Below, piece by piece: positions 32,922 through 41,810 of a DNA stretch of 64,000 nucleotides. This DNA comes from Microtetraspora glauca. Lineage in GTDB: Bacteria; Actinomycetota; Actinomycetes; Streptomycetales; Streptomycetaceae. Below the pieces are notes generated by a model. That model was given only the letters and a program-made list of their open reading frames with translations, searched no databases and was not told the DNA's origin. The DNA lies in NCBI GenBank assembly GCA_000721275.1, contig JOFO01000032.1:1-64000 (forward strand), in the 5' to 3' direction. The position numbers and the translations under genes are program-made. Position 1 is the first letter of the stretch. Each line of letters starts with the position of its first letter.

Positions 32922-35129
32922 CTACTCCCCCGTGTCCGGGCCGGCGGTGGTGCCGGACTTGATGTAGCGGGCCAGGTTCAGCAGCGGGTTCTGGGTCTGT
33001 TCGCGCAGTTGCTCCGCCCACAGCGGGGTCTGGGTGCCCTCGTGCTTGACCATGCCCGGTGACACCCCGATCCGGAATGAGGCGGGGATCGTCTTGCCCT
33101 CCGGGGTGTAGGGGAGGACGTCGAGGGGGGACGGGCCGGTGGCGGCGTAGACGGCGCAGTCGGACAGGACGGCGATGGGGTAGGCGCCGGTCGCGGCGGC
33201 GAGAGCGAGCATCTTGCGGTGCATGCCGGTGCGGGCGCGGGAGATGACGGCGGCGCGGATGTCGGGGCGCCAGGTCGGGCGGGCGAGCGCGGGCCAGGGC
33301 TGGCCGGGGCGCCAGCCGCCGCCGCGGGCCTTCTCCTGGAGCTTGCCGATCCCTCCCTTGACCGTGTTCTTGATGGCGCCGAGGACGATCGCGGCCTCCG
33401 GGTCGCGGGTCTTGCAGCCGTCCATCGCGGTCAGGAACTCGGTCGGCGTCGTCTTCTCGGGGACGCCGAGGTCGGCCATGGTGGCGATGTAGGCGTCGCG
33501 CAGGCGCTGGTACCAGCCGTCGAGGTAGCGGCCGGCGTCCGGGCGGAGCCACGCCTCCAGCGGCTGGACCTGGTAGCCGAGCTCGACGGCGTAGGCGACG
33601 GTCGGGGTCGCGTACCAGGCGGGTCCGGTCGGCCTCTCGCCGGTGGGGGTGAAGGGGCTCGGGAGGAGGTCGCCGCGCAGGTCGGTCCACTTCTTGCCGA
33701 CCATGACGCGGGAGAGGTCGATGTGGGAGAGGTCGACCAGCCACGAACCGGGCACCGCCGGGTCGAAGGCGGGGTTGACGGTGTGGACGGGCGGCGTGGC
33801 CAGGCCGACCTGCAGGCCGTTGGCGGCGGCGGCGAAGGCCATGTTGACGTCGATGCCGACCAGGTGCGGCAGCAGGCACTCCTCGTCGGTGAGCTCGCGT
33901 GCCCAGTCGTACGCCTCCTCGAAGAGGCGCTCGTCGGGGCCGCGGACGTGGAAGCGGGGCAGGTTCGCGAGGACGGGGTGGCCGTCGACCGCCTCGCACG
34001 GTGCCGGGTCGAGCGGCTCCTTGCCGAGTGAGCCCGGGTTGTGGGTACTGTGCCGGCGGCCGGCGGCGTCCGGCGTCGAGGCGCGGGTCGGCGGGTGCAG
34101 GGCGGTCATGAGCTCCAGGCCGGTGACGGCCGTCGAGCCGCGCGGGGTCAGGACGCGGGAGGCGTACAGGCCCAGCGTCCGGGCCAGTTCTGCCGGAGGG
34201 AGATCGGCGGCGCGGCCCCAGGAGCGGGCGTCGAGCGCCTCCCAGGACGGGATGCACAGCTGGATACAGGCCCGCCGGCCGCCCTGCGCGGGACGGTAGA
34301 TCCTCGCCCACGGGCCGAACCCGCGCCGGGTCAGCTGCCACTCTGCCGCAGCCAGTTCCTTCAGGACCGGGTGGCCGGCGGGCAGCCGGCCCGCAACGCG
34401 CTCGTCGTCGGACAGCCGGGCCGGCAAGCCGAAGAACTGCAGCGCCGCCGGAGTCAGAGCGAGCAACGGGTCCGCGTCACGGCCCCACGGATCCAGCCGC
34501 GGGGCACCCAGACACGCCTCGGTCAGCGTCCACTCCACCAGAGCCGGCAGAGACCGGGCGGGGACATCGAGGACCAGACCGCCGGTGCAGTACGCGGATA
34601 CCTGCCCGTCGGCGTCAGTGTCGATGACGGCGAGCGGTCCGTTCGCGAACCTCGCGTCCACCGCCACGGGGCGGGGGGTGGCAGCCGCCGCGGGGCGTCC
34701 TGCCGTGCGCGCGGCGGGCCGCTTCGGCGCCGACACCGGGCGCGCCTTACCCGGCCGCGGCCGGGCCGGAGCGGAGACCGGAGCAGCTGCCGCCGCCCGG
34801 GCCGGAGCGGGCGCGGGGACAGGAGCCTCCACGGCTGGCCGCTCCTCGACGGAAGCTGGGGTGGGGGCGGGGGCGGGGTACTTCTTCGCCCAGCCCTCCA
34901 GAAGTGCCAGATAAGGCCCGCGCCGGGGTGGGCGGGGCTCGCTGCGGCCGGCCTCCCAGTTCTTCACCGTCTGCGGAGTCGTCTCCAGAGCACGCGCGAG
35001 CGCCGCCTGCGTGACACCGGCCGCCTCACGCAACCGCGCCCGTTCAGCAGGCTCCGGAAACGCAGGCCCCCCGGCCAACAACTCCTCCACCGCCTTGAAC
35101 AGGGCGTCTTCCTGCAGGTCCTTCTTCAC
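32922..35129 (-). CDS. tap: Telomere-associated protein Tap
   Basis: 735 aa from GTG 35129 after GGAGG. The N-terminal HTH is RLREAAGVTQAALARALETTPQTVKNWEAGRSEP (about 28-62). A Pro/Ala-rich linker (about 90-155) follows, then the conserved body beginning PLAVIDTDADGQVSAYCTGG. The segment HLVGIDVNMAFAAAANGLQVG resembles a family B polymerase-like motif region. Tap binds telomere DNA and Tpg and is needed for telomere replication in Streptomyces; it has been linked to nucleotide addition to Tpg. Direction, length and position directly before tpg fit the known operon. No frameshift is seen. Confidence 0.95.
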   Translation of the reverse strand: MKKDLQEDALFKAVEELLAGGPAFPEPAERARLREAAGVTQAALARALETTPQTVKNWEAGRSEPRPPRRGPYLALLEGWAKKYPAPAPTPASVEERPAVEAPVPAPAPARAAAAAPVSAPARPRPGKARPVSAPKRPAARTAGRPAAAATPRPVAVDARFANGPLAVIDTDADGQVSAYCTGGLVLDVPARSLPALVEWTLTEACLGAPRLDPWGRDADPLLALTPAALQFFGLPARLSDDERVAGRLPAGHPVLKELAAAEWQLTRRGFGPWARIYRPAQGGRRACIQLCIPSWEALDARSWGRAADLPPAELARTLGLYASRVLTPRGSTAVTGLELMTALHPPTRASTPDAAGRRHSTHNPGSLGKEPLDPAPCEAVDGHPVLANLPRFHVRGPDERLFEEAYDWARELTDEECLLPHLVGIDVNMAFAAAANGLQVGLATPPVHTVNPAFDPAVPGSWLVDLSHIDLSRVMVGKKWTDLRGDLLPSPFTPTGERPTGPAWYATPTVAYAVELGYQVQPLEAWLRPDAGRYLDGWYQRLRDAYIATMADLGVPEKTTPTEFLTAMDGCKTRDPEAAIVLGAIKNTVKGGIGKLQEKARGGGWRPGQPWPALARPTWRPDIRAAVISRARTGMHRKMLALAAATGAYPIAVLSDCAVYAATGPSPLDVLPYTPEGKTIPASFRIGVSPGMVKHEGTQTPLWAEQLREQTQNPLLNLARYIKSGTTAGPDTGE

Positions 35130-35383
35130 GCTCCACCTCCATGGCCACCCTATCAGTTTTTACTTTGAATTTGGGGTTAAATTTGACAACTGAGGCAGAA
35201 AAAAGCAGGTCATGACACTCGATTGGCAAATCCGTTCGCATGACCCGTCAGCAGGGACAGACGGTCGAGACTGCGGTGGGCGCCTGCCCATATCCGTCTT
35301 TGGAAGTGTGATCTTGAGGGCTGGGGTTACGGTCGCTCCACCGGCGCAGTACCGGGTGCCGCGCACCATGGGAGGGGATCGTC
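35130..35383. promoter_or_regulatory. AT-rich divergent promoter region of tap and the second peptide unit
   Basis: The segment 35157-35215 is unusually AT-rich for this window (TTTTTACTTTGAATTTGGGG, TTAAATTTGACAACTGAGG). Minus strand: TTGTCA followed by AT-rich sequence may serve tap. Plus strand: TTGACA at about 35183 could be a -35. CCTATCAG lies at 35149. From about 35330 the sequence is nearly the same as 6930-6986, the leader of peptide unit 1. Confidence 0.5.
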
Positions 35384-35452
35384 ATGAGCCAGGACACCGG
35401 CTGGGGATACGACATCGGCTGGGGCTTCGGCCTGGAGGCCGGCGTCCGCTGA
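35384..35452 (+). CDS. 22-residue Gly-Trp-Gly peptide ORF, copy 2
   Basis: ATG 35384, preceded by GGGAGGGGATCGTC, encodes a 22-residue peptide starting MSQDTGWGYD and ending IGWGFGLEAGVR. The leader and first eight codons nearly equal those at 6987, and the end resembles the third unit at 49985. This copy has the cleanest frame. It is rich in Gly and Trp, with no cleavable leader and no Cys. It faces away from tap across a shared AT-rich region and ends at a terminator. It could be a small peptide, a type I toxin or a regulatory RNA. Confidence 0.5.
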   Translation: MSQDTGWGYDIGWGFGLEAGVR

Positions 35453-35468
35453 CCTCCGGCACGCTCAG

Positions 35469-35500
35469 GGCCCGCCCGAGGATGTTCTCCCGGGCGGGCC
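35469..35500 (+). terminator. Terminator of peptide unit 2
   Basis: GGCCCGCCCG / CGGGCGGGCC arms around a 12-base loop, followed by TTTG. Same core as the terminators at 7099 and 50095. Confidence 0.85.
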
Positions 35501-35649
35501 TTTGTGCTGCATACCGGGGGGCGACGGTGCCGGTCTCCCGGTGCCCGCCAGGCCCGGGGCACTCCCCTGCCACTCGGACGAGTCGATGCCGGGGTAGGTG
35601 TTCACGAGAACGGGCGCCGACGGGGATATCTGCGCGGCATAGTGCCGAG

Positions 35650-36312
35650 GTGACCACCACACCGGACCGCCTGGACCTGCCCGCACGCCGTCGCCACCAC
35701 GCACGGGCGATCGCTGCCCCGACCACGCTGATCGGCGCCTGCGCGGAAGCTGCCGGAGCGGTGTACCGGCCCATCGCCGCTGCCGCGCCCGGCCAGGAGG
35801 CCGTCAGGGTGGACGGCTTGCCGTGCGTCCAGGTGAGCCTCACCGCCACCGGCCTGCTGGACCTGGCCCGCGCCGAGGACGACGCCCGGTGGCCGGCCGC
35901 AGCGGCCCGGGAACGGGTACAGGCCCAGCGGACGTACGCGGCACGATGCGCCGTGGCCGAGGCCCAGGAACTCGCGGAAGAGGCTGACCCGCTCGGCAAG
36001 AGGGGCGTGCCGCTGCCGTCGGCAGCGCAGTTCGCCGCGATGGAACTGGTGAGCCCCGGCGCCGACGTCGCCGCCCGCTGGCGGGAGGATCCGCAGGAGG
36101 CGGGCGTCCTGGTTCACGAGCCGGCGGCCGGCGGCAAGTTCGCGGTGGACGAGCTCCTGGACGAGGCGGTCGACGCCGCGGTGCTGACCGGTCTGCGGGC
36201 GCTGGGGCAGGCACGCAGCGCCCCGGATCCGAGCACAGCGGCCGAACTCCTGCTGGGCGCCGTGCCCCACATCGCGCTCGCGGTCGCCCCGGCGTCTGCC
36301 GACTTTGACTGA
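35650..36312 (+). CDS. Hypothetical protein, 220 aa
   Basis: GTG 35650 with a weak ribosome binding site. Segments: RRHHARAIAAPTTLIGACAEAA, VRVDGLPCVQVSLTATGLLDLA, then a coiled-coil-like helix RERVQAQRTYAARCAVAEAQELAEEADPLG and LPSAAQFAAMELVSPGADVAARW. Soluble, helical and Ala-rich, with no known domain. Proteins like this lie near conjugation or replication genes of Streptomyces plasmids, but I cannot name a function. It is separate from the ABC genes on the other strand. Confidence 0.65.
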   Translation: MTTTPDRLDLPARRRHHARAIAAPTTLIGACAEAAGAVYRPIAAAAPGQEAVRVDGLPCVQVSLTATGLLDLARAEDDARWPAAAARERVQAQRTYAARCAVAEAQELAEEADPLGKRGVPLPSAAQFAAMELVSPGADVAARWREDPQEAGVLVHEPAAGGKFAVDELLDEAVDAAVLTGLRALGQARSAPDPSTAAELLLGAVPHIALAVAPASADFD

Positions 36313-36449
36313 CGGACCTCCCGGCCCGGCAGCCCGGGCCGAGGCAAGATCACGGAGGCCGTCACACTTCCGCCTGGCCCCGGCAAGTACGGACCTAGAG
36401 CCTGCTGCAACGGCCCGGCGTACATCTTTGGTAGCCAGGCCCTGCGAGC

Positions 36450-37307
36450 TCACGGATCGTGCCGGCGGACGGCGACCGCAGCGACGACTGCTGCGGCGAG
36501 GGGCCAAGCCGCGTACACGATCCACGACCCGCTGATGGTCGCCGGGTAGGGGGCCGATCCGAAGGGGTCGCCCATCTGCACCAGTCGTTCCCACGCGCTG
36601 CGGGGCAGTGCGTGAAGGATGGCGGATGACCAGCGGTGGCGGTCGTTGAGGAGGAACGGCAGCAGCAGAAGGATTCCGGTGAACGTCACGAGGGTGGTTG
36701 CGGTGTGCCGGATGAGGGCGCCGAGCCCCATCCCGACTAGCGCGCACACCGGAGCGAGCAGGGCGGACGCGGCCACGGCGCGGAGGGCGCCTGGGTGGCC
36801 GAGGGACAAGCCTATGCCCCGACCGGACAGGATGGCTTGTGTCACGCCGAACGAGGTTCCCGCGACGACCGTGCCGTAGACGAGCATGACCGCCGTCACA
36901 ACGGCCATCTTTGCCGCTACGACCGATCGGCGGGCCGGTACTGCCGCGAAGGTCGTGCGGATCTGCCCGGTGCTGTATTCGCCGACGACCGTGAGGGCGC
37001 CGATGCTGCCGGTGGCGAGTATCAGGACCATGCAGGCGCCGATGGTGAAGGCGTCCCGCATGGCCCAGATGGGAACGAAGAGGGCTCGGATCCCTTCGTT
37101 GTAGGCCGGCCAGTTGTTGTAGTCCGCGACGGCCGCGCTGATGTTGATGGCGATGATGACCAGCGCGCTGACCCCGAACGCCCAGGAAATGGACCGCAGC
37201 GACCAGAGCTTGATCCACTCGGCGGCGAGGAGGTCCCGGAAGCGGGCGCCGGGCTCGGCGGCGCGCACGGCGGTCGAGACCGTCTGCTGCGTGGTGGCAG
37301 AGGTCAT
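36450..37307 (-). CDS. ABC-2 type transporter permease
   Basis: 285 aa from ATG 37307, overlapping the ATPase stop (ATGA). Six hydrophobic segments: after the amphipathic RFRDLLAAEWIKLWSLRSI come SWAFGVSALVIIAINI, FTIGACMVLILATGSIGAL, AVVTAVMLVYGTVVAG, AASALLAPVCALVGMGLG, LVTFTGILLLLPFLL and WIVYAAWPLAAAVVAAVA. LTVVGEYSTGQIRTTFAAVP is a recurrent ABC-2 feature (GEY..G..R.T). It forms the membrane part of an exporter with the preceding ATPase, probably for lantibiotic- or drug-like substrates, under the neighbouring two-component system. Confidence 0.9.
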   Translation of the reverse strand: MTSATTQQTVSTAVRAAEPGARFRDLLAAEWIKLWSLRSISWAFGVSALVIIAINISAAVADYNNWPAYNEGIRALFVPIWAMRDAFTIGACMVLILATGSIGALTVVGEYSTGQIRTTFAAVPARRSVVAAKMAVVTAVMLVYGTVVAGTSFGVTQAILSGRGIGLSLGHPGALRAVAASALLAPVCALVGMGLGALIRHTATTLVTFTGILLLLPFLLNDRHRWSSAILHALPRSAWERLVQMGDPFGSAPYPATISGSWIVYAAWPLAAAVVAAVAVRRHDP

Positions 37308-38230
37308 CGGGATTCTCCTGCGAGGTATTCGACGCTGTCGGCGGTGAGTTCCATGAACGCCTCCTCCAGCGAGGAGGTGCGGGTGGCCAGCTCAAGGAGC
37401 ACGATGCGGTGGTGGGAGGCGAGTTCCCCGATGCGGGCCGCGCTCAGGCCGGTCACGGTGAGCCACTCCTCCGCGCCGGCGACCGAGTCGTCCGGCTGTA
37501 CCGAAGCGCCTTCGGCTTCGAGCACAGCTGCCAGCCCGGTGGTGTCGGCTGTCCGCACGGTGACGCTCTGGCGGGTGCCGCGGGCTGCGAACTCCGTCAC
37601 GCTCTCGTCGGCGATCAGCTTGCCCCGGCCGATGACGATCAGGTGCTCGGCGGTGTTCTGTATCTCGCTCATCAGGTGGCTGGAGACGAACACGGTGCGC
37701 CCCTCGGCGGCCAGCCGCCGGAACAGGCCGCGTACCCATCGCACGCCCTCCGGGTCCAGGCCGTTGACCGGCTCGTCGAACAGCAGCACCGGAGGGTCGC
37801 CGAGAAGAGCCGTGGCGATGCCGAGCCGCTGTTTCATGCCCAGGGAGAATCCGCCGATACGGCGCCGGGCCGCGGGAGCCAGACCCACCTCCTCGAGGAC
37901 CTCGTCCACCCGGCGCCGCGGGATACCGTTGCTGCGGGCCAGGGCGGACAGATAGGCCGCTGCGCTGCGTCCGCCGTGGACGTCATGGGCGTCGAGCAGG
38001 GCACCGGCGTGGCGCAGGCCGCGCGGATGGTCCCGGAACGGGTGACCGTCGATGGTGGCGGTGCCGCTGGTGGGTTCAGTCAGGCCGAGAAGCATCCGCA
38101 GTGTGGTGCTCTTGCCGGCACCGTTGGGGCCGAGGAACCCGGTGACGTGGCCGGGGCGCACGGTGAAGGTCAGGCCGTTGACGGCATTGGCCTTGCCATA
38201 TCGCTTGGTCAGTTCTTTGACTTCGATCAC
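37304..38230 (-). CDS. ABC transporter ATP-binding protein (DRA-type)
   Basis: 308 aa from GTG 38230, with a weak ribosome binding site. VIEVKELTKRYGKANAVNGLTF opens the domain. Walker A is GPNGAGKST, Q-loop near LLGLTEPTS, signature FSLGMKQRLG, Walker B VLLFDEPVNGLDPEG, and the H-loop FVSSHLMSE. The C-terminal extension (about 220-308) is typical of drug-resistance ABC-2 exporters. It couples to the permease by overlap. The divergent histidine kinase gene starts 133 bp away, so a sensor-controlled exporter is likely. Confidence 0.92.
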   Translation of the reverse strand: MIEVKELTKRYGKANAVNGLTFTVRPGHVTGFLGPNGAGKSTTLRMLLGLTEPTSGTATIDGHPFRDHPRGLRHAGALLDAHDVHGGRSAAAYLSALARSNGIPRRRVDEVLEEVGLAPAARRRIGGFSLGMKQRLGIATALLGDPPVLLFDEPVNGLDPEGVRWVRGLFRRLAAEGRTVFVSSHLMSEIQNTAEHLIVIGRGKLIADESVTEFAARGTRQSVTVRTADTTGLAAVLEAEGASVQPDDSVAGAEEWLTVTGLSAARIGELASHHRIVLLELATRTSSLEEAFMELTADSVEYLAGESR

Positions 38231-38363
38231 CCGGCCAACGGTGCCGGGGAGAGTGCCCGTCCGGCATCGGCCCGTCGGCTGCACTGGCGGGAGGGCTTGT
38301 ATCCCGTGGGCGTACGCCCACGGGCCAATGTTCCGCCGCTGGTCAGGCGATTACGATCGCCCC

Positions 38364-39535
38364 ATGTCCGCCAAGCCGCGTCCCCTGCTGTCCTGGCACC
38401 TGCGGCCGGCCGCGCGGGCGGCTCTGGCCTGGTGTGGGGCGATCGCCTACCCGTTCGCGCTGTTCTTCGCGGCACGCGGCACACCTTTCGACTCCCCTGG
38501 CTTGCCCTTCGTGTCGGCCGCCGCGGTCACGGTCCTGCCTCTCGGACTGCTGCGCCGTCGTCCGCTGCCGGCCCTGACACTGATGCTTCTGGGTACGTAC
38601 GTCACGGCGACGACAACTCCGTTCTGGCAGGTCGTGTATCTGCTGGTTCTGGCGAACGACCTCGCCGCCGGATACGTCGTGGCCACCCGGCCTCGCCTCA
38701 TCGCGGTCACCGCTGCCGTCACGACGCTCGGCGTACAGGTCGCCTTCGCCGCCCGTCTTGGGACCGGGACAGACGGCTTCGCCCGCACGGTCGCGGTCCT
38801 CGTCCTGGCCCTTGCCGCCGCCTGGATGACCGGCCATTCAGTTCGCGAACGCCGCGAGCACGCCGCGGCACTGCGCTCGCAGACTGCCGCCCAGGCCGTC
38901 GCAGCCGAGCGGCTCCGGATCGCCCGTGAGCTGCACGACATGATCGCGCACAGCATCGGCGTCATCGCCATCCAGGCAGGCGTGGGCCGCCGGGTCATCG
39001 ACACACAGCCGGACGAGGCCCGCAACGCGCTGGCCATCATCGAAGACACCAGCAGGGATACCCTCGCCGGGCTGCGGCGCACCCTGGGCGCATTGCGCCG
39101 CACCGAACCGGGCCCCGGGGCGGAGACCGCGCCACGCGAGCCTGCCCCTGGGCTGGCCGACCTCGACCGGCTGACCGCCTCGGCGAAGGACGCGGGCGTC
39201 CACGTCGACGTGCGACGGCTCGGAGAACGACGGCCCCTGCCTCCCGATATCGACCTGGCCGCCTTCCGGATCGTCCAGGAGGCCCTCACCAACGTCGTAC
39301 GCCACGCGGACACCCCCGACTGCCACGTCACCATCGGCTGCCAAGACGGTGAACTGACCATCGAGGTCGCCGACGGCGGCCGCGGCGGCCCGCCTCCGGC
39401 ACCGAATACGGCATCACCGGAATGCGGGAACGTGTCACCCTGCTACGCGGCCGGTTCACCGCCGGGCCGCGACCCGAGGGCGGCTTTCGCGTGGCAGCCC
39501 GGCTCCCCCTCTCCGAAGGAGTGCACATCTCATGA
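38364..39535 (+). pseudogene. NarL-type sensor histidine kinase, frameshifted near the end
   Basis: ATG 38364. Four to five membrane helices fill the first 150 residues. Then comes the HisKA_3 dimerisation helix ERLRIARELHDMIAHSIGVI with the phospho-accepting His, and the ATPase N-box FRIVQEALTNVVRHA. After VADGGRGG (about 39393) the frame is lost: the expected GITGMRERVTLLRGRF and GGFRVAARLPLSEGVHIS to TGA 39533 lie one frame over. In the written frame the protein runs far into the regulator gene. The shift falls in the ATP lid, so the kinase is probably inactive unless this is a sequencing error. Confidence 0.8.
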
Positions 39536-40188
39536 CGGTCCGCGTCGTGCTCGCCGACGACCAGCCACTGGTCCGCAGCGGCCTGCGCGTCCTGATGGCC
39601 GACGCCCCCGACATCGACGTCGTGGGAGAGGCCGGAACCGGCGCGGAAGCGGTCCAGCTGGTCCGAGACACGGAGCCCGACGTGGCGGTGATGGACATCC
39701 GCATGCCAGGCATGGACGGCATCGAAGCCACCGGGCGGATCACGGCAGCCGCTGGAGCGACGCGCGTCCTTATCCTCACCACGTTCGACGACGACGAGTA
39801 CATATACGGCGCGCTCCGAGCGGGTGCGAGCGGATTCCTCGTCAAGGACATGGCACTGGACGACATCCTCGGGGCGATCCGCGTGGTCGCCGCCGGAGAC
39901 GCCCTGATCGCCCCGAGCATCACGCGCCGCCTTATCGCAGAGTTCGCCGCCCGCCCCGAACCAGCTCCGCGCCCACGACCGGTCGGGAACATCACCGAGC
40001 GGGAACGCGAGGTACTGACCCTCGTCGGACGCGGCATGTCCAACAGCGAGATAGCCGCCCAGCTCTGCATCAGCACGGCCACCGCAAAGGCCCATGTAGC
40101 ACGGCTACTCACCAAACTCGAAGCCCGTGACCGAGTCCAACTCGTCATCACCGCCTACGAGATCGGCCTGGTAACGCCACCTCGGTGA
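39532..40188 (+). CDS. NarL/LuxR family response regulator
   Basis: 218 aa from ATG 39532, overlapping the restored kinase stop (ATGA). The receiver domain shows VVLADDQPLVRSGLRVL (acidic pair DD), the phospho-Asp in VAVMDIRMPGMDG, a Thr in LILTTFDDDEYI and the Lys in GFLVKDMALDD. The LuxR HTH is ITEREREVLTLVGRGMSNSEIAAQLCISTATAKAHVARLL (about 150-190). It forms a two-component pair with the kinase and probably controls the divergent ABC exporter. Intact by reading. Confidence 0.93.
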   Translation: MTVRVVLADDQPLVRSGLRVLMADAPDIDVVGEAGTGAEAVQLVRDTEPDVAVMDIRMPGMDGIEATGRITAAAGATRVLILTTFDDDEYIYGALRAGASGFLVKDMALDDILGAIRVVAAGDALIAPSITRRLIAEFAARPEPAPRPRPVGNITEREREVLTLVGRGMSNSEIAAQLCISTATAKAHVARLLTKLEARDRVQLVITAYEIGLVTPPR

Positions 40189-40568
40189 GCCCCAAGCACT
40201 CAGTTTCCTAGCTCGTCGGCCGAAGCAACATGGTCTGAGCTCTCATAATTCGGTCCTTTGCGCGAGCAAGATCAGAACCTGGCCGCCAGACGTCTCGCGC
40301 ACCGTTCCGGAAATGGTGAAGATCGCACTGGCAGGTCAAAGGACCGTTTCGCCCGGTGAATCCTGTCCCCCACAGGGGCGATGAACTGCGCACGGAGCCC
40401 CACCGGCTCTCCCCGGGCCACTATCCCTGTCGTACGTGATCAAGAATCTGGCGCGCAGGGGCCTTTCAGCAGACCAGGCCGAGGTGGACGCCCTGCCGGT
40501 GTACGCCGAGGCGTGCGAGACCACCGTCGTCCACTGCACCCCCGCCCCGTAACCGAAGGAGAACCCCC
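40189..40568. other. Intergenic region with a short coding remnant
   Basis: Nothing convincing up to about 40430. From 40438 a frame reads VIKNLARRGLSADQAEVDAL and VYAEACE to a stop at 40549. The VYAEACE part with its flanks is similar to 48192-48222, so both may be fragments of one gene family. No gene is called. Confidence 0.4.
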
Positions 40569-40916
40569 ATGTCCCGCATCACCCGCACCTTCGCGGCCGT
40601 GCTCATGAGCGGCGCCCTCGGCGCCGGGCTGCTCGTCGTCGCCTCGCCGGCGAGCGCCGCGACCTGCCCGACCACCCGGTCACCCCGTATCGACGGCGGC
40701 GAGGCCCACTGGAAGCTCAGCTGCCGCAACGGTGACCTGAAGATCACCGGCTGGGTGGACGACACCCGCGCCGACGCCAAGTGCGCCGTCGTACGCATCG
40801 ACCCCTACCGCGGATCGCTCCGCGAGTTCAGGGCGTGCGGATCGGGCACCCGCAAGACGTTCGACGAGACCTTCTACGGCACCGACAGCGCCGACGTCAC
40901 CCTCTACCTGCGCTGA
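40569..40916 (+). CDS. Secreted protein, 115 aa
   Basis: ATG 40569 after AAGGAGAACCCCC. Signal peptide: basic SRITRTF, hydrophobic AAVLMSGALGAGLLVVASPA and a cut after ASA near residue 30. The mature part of about 85 residues has four Cys (CPTTRS, LSCRN, AKCAVV, FRACG), likely two disulfides, and beta-rich segments such as AHWKLSCRNGDLKITGWV. I do not recognise a family. It lies with two other secreted proteins (41126, 43043) and a LysR gene, suggesting a small group of extracellular factors. Confidence 0.8.
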   Translation: MSRITRTFAAVLMSGALGAGLLVVASPASAATCPTTRSPRIDGGEAHWKLSCRNGDLKITGWVDDTRADAKCAVVRIDPYRGSLREFRACGSGTRKTFDETFYGTDSADVTLYLR

Positions 40917-41125
40917 ACAGCCGCACCACGCACTGCGCCCCGCGCCGCGGCAGGGCGAACAGCGCCGAGCAGAGGGGCGCGAGGGCTCCCACGACAGGGG
41001 AGCCCCGCGGCATAGTGATCTTCACGAGCCGTGAGTCCGCCAGGCGGGGCGGCCGGGTCTGATGTCGGAGTGACGAGAGGACGGTCCCGGGGCCCGGCCC
41101 TTCGGGCGGAGCCCCGGGAATTCAC

Positions 41126-41626
41126 TCAGGTACGACCACCGTTGTCGACGCAGCCGCCCCGGGTGATCTGCCAGGGAACGACCGCGATCTGCACCCTGTG
41201 GCCTTCGGCCACGGAGAGGTTAGCGGTGTAGTGGCGCCCGCCGGGCTCCAGGAACCAGTACCACGTCATCGGCCCCTTGGTGCCCTCGAAATAGGCCATG
41301 TATTCCATGCCCATCTTGCTGTTGTTCCAGACCGATATCTTTTCTCCGTCGGCCCAGAACTTCATTCCGGCGCGCTGCTTCTTGTCCGGCGACTCGTGCA
41401 GGATCCACGAGTCCCGGCCGCCCCGGTCGGTGGCGCTCTTCCAGCTCCGATGCTGACACTTCCAGTAGAAGCCGCCCCCGCCGCGCTGTACGGCGGAGGG
41501 CTGTGCGGCCGGGTGCGCGTCCGCATGCGAATCGGCGTGCGCCGCCCCCGTCAGCAGGCCGGCGGACAGGGCGGTGGTCGCCGCCAGGACGGACATTCCC
41601 CGTGTGACTCTGATCTTTTTGAACAC
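41126..41626 (-). CDS. Secreted protein, 166 aa
   Basis: GTG 41626 after GAAAGG. The signal peptide runs FKKIRVTRG then MSVLAATTALSAGLLTGAAHA, with cleavage after AHA. A His/Ala-rich linker (DSHADAHPAA) follows. The mature domain has aromatic-rich strands: GGGFYWKCQHRSWKSAT, WILHESPDKKQRAGMKFWADGEKISVW, MTWYWFLEPGGRHYTANLS, ending QITRGGCVDN. The two Cys may form one disulfide. It is divergent from the LysR regulator 184 bp away, which may control it. Function unknown. Confidence 0.75.
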   Translation of the reverse strand: MFKKIRVTRGMSVLAATTALSAGLLTGAAHADSHADAHPAAQPSAVQRGGGGFYWKCQHRSWKSATDRGGRDSWILHESPDKKQRAGMKFWADGEKISVWNNSKMGMEYMAYFEGTKGPMTWYWFLEPGGRHYTANLSVAEGHRVQIAVVPWQITRGGCVDNGGRT

Positions 41627-41709
41627 CTCTTGCCTTTCATCCCCGTAGAGAATGGAGCCGAGGAGGCCGCATTCCCTGATGTGGTTGCTGCGCTTCTCAT
41701 CCTGAGGCT

Positions 41710-41750
41710 TTTCCCTGACGTTCTGGAAGGGCCAACTGATGCGAGGGAAA
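41710..41750. promoter_or_regulatory. Possible LysR-binding inverted repeat
   Basis: TTTCCCT at 41710-41716 and AGGGAAA at 41744-41750 in the gap between the secreted protein and the divergent LysR gene. The spacing is longer than the usual T-N11-A box, so the assignment is loose. Confidence 0.35.
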
Positions 41751-41810
41751 GGGCGATTGATACGCTGACAGCATGGACGCAGGTGATCGACCGTCCCGGC
41801 GGGGGAGACG

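Noticed and set aside
38364..40130. A sensor kinase fused to a C-terminal extension overlapping the regulator
   Set aside because: The extension is the regulator gene read in the wrong frame; the true kinase end lies one frame over and stops at 39535.
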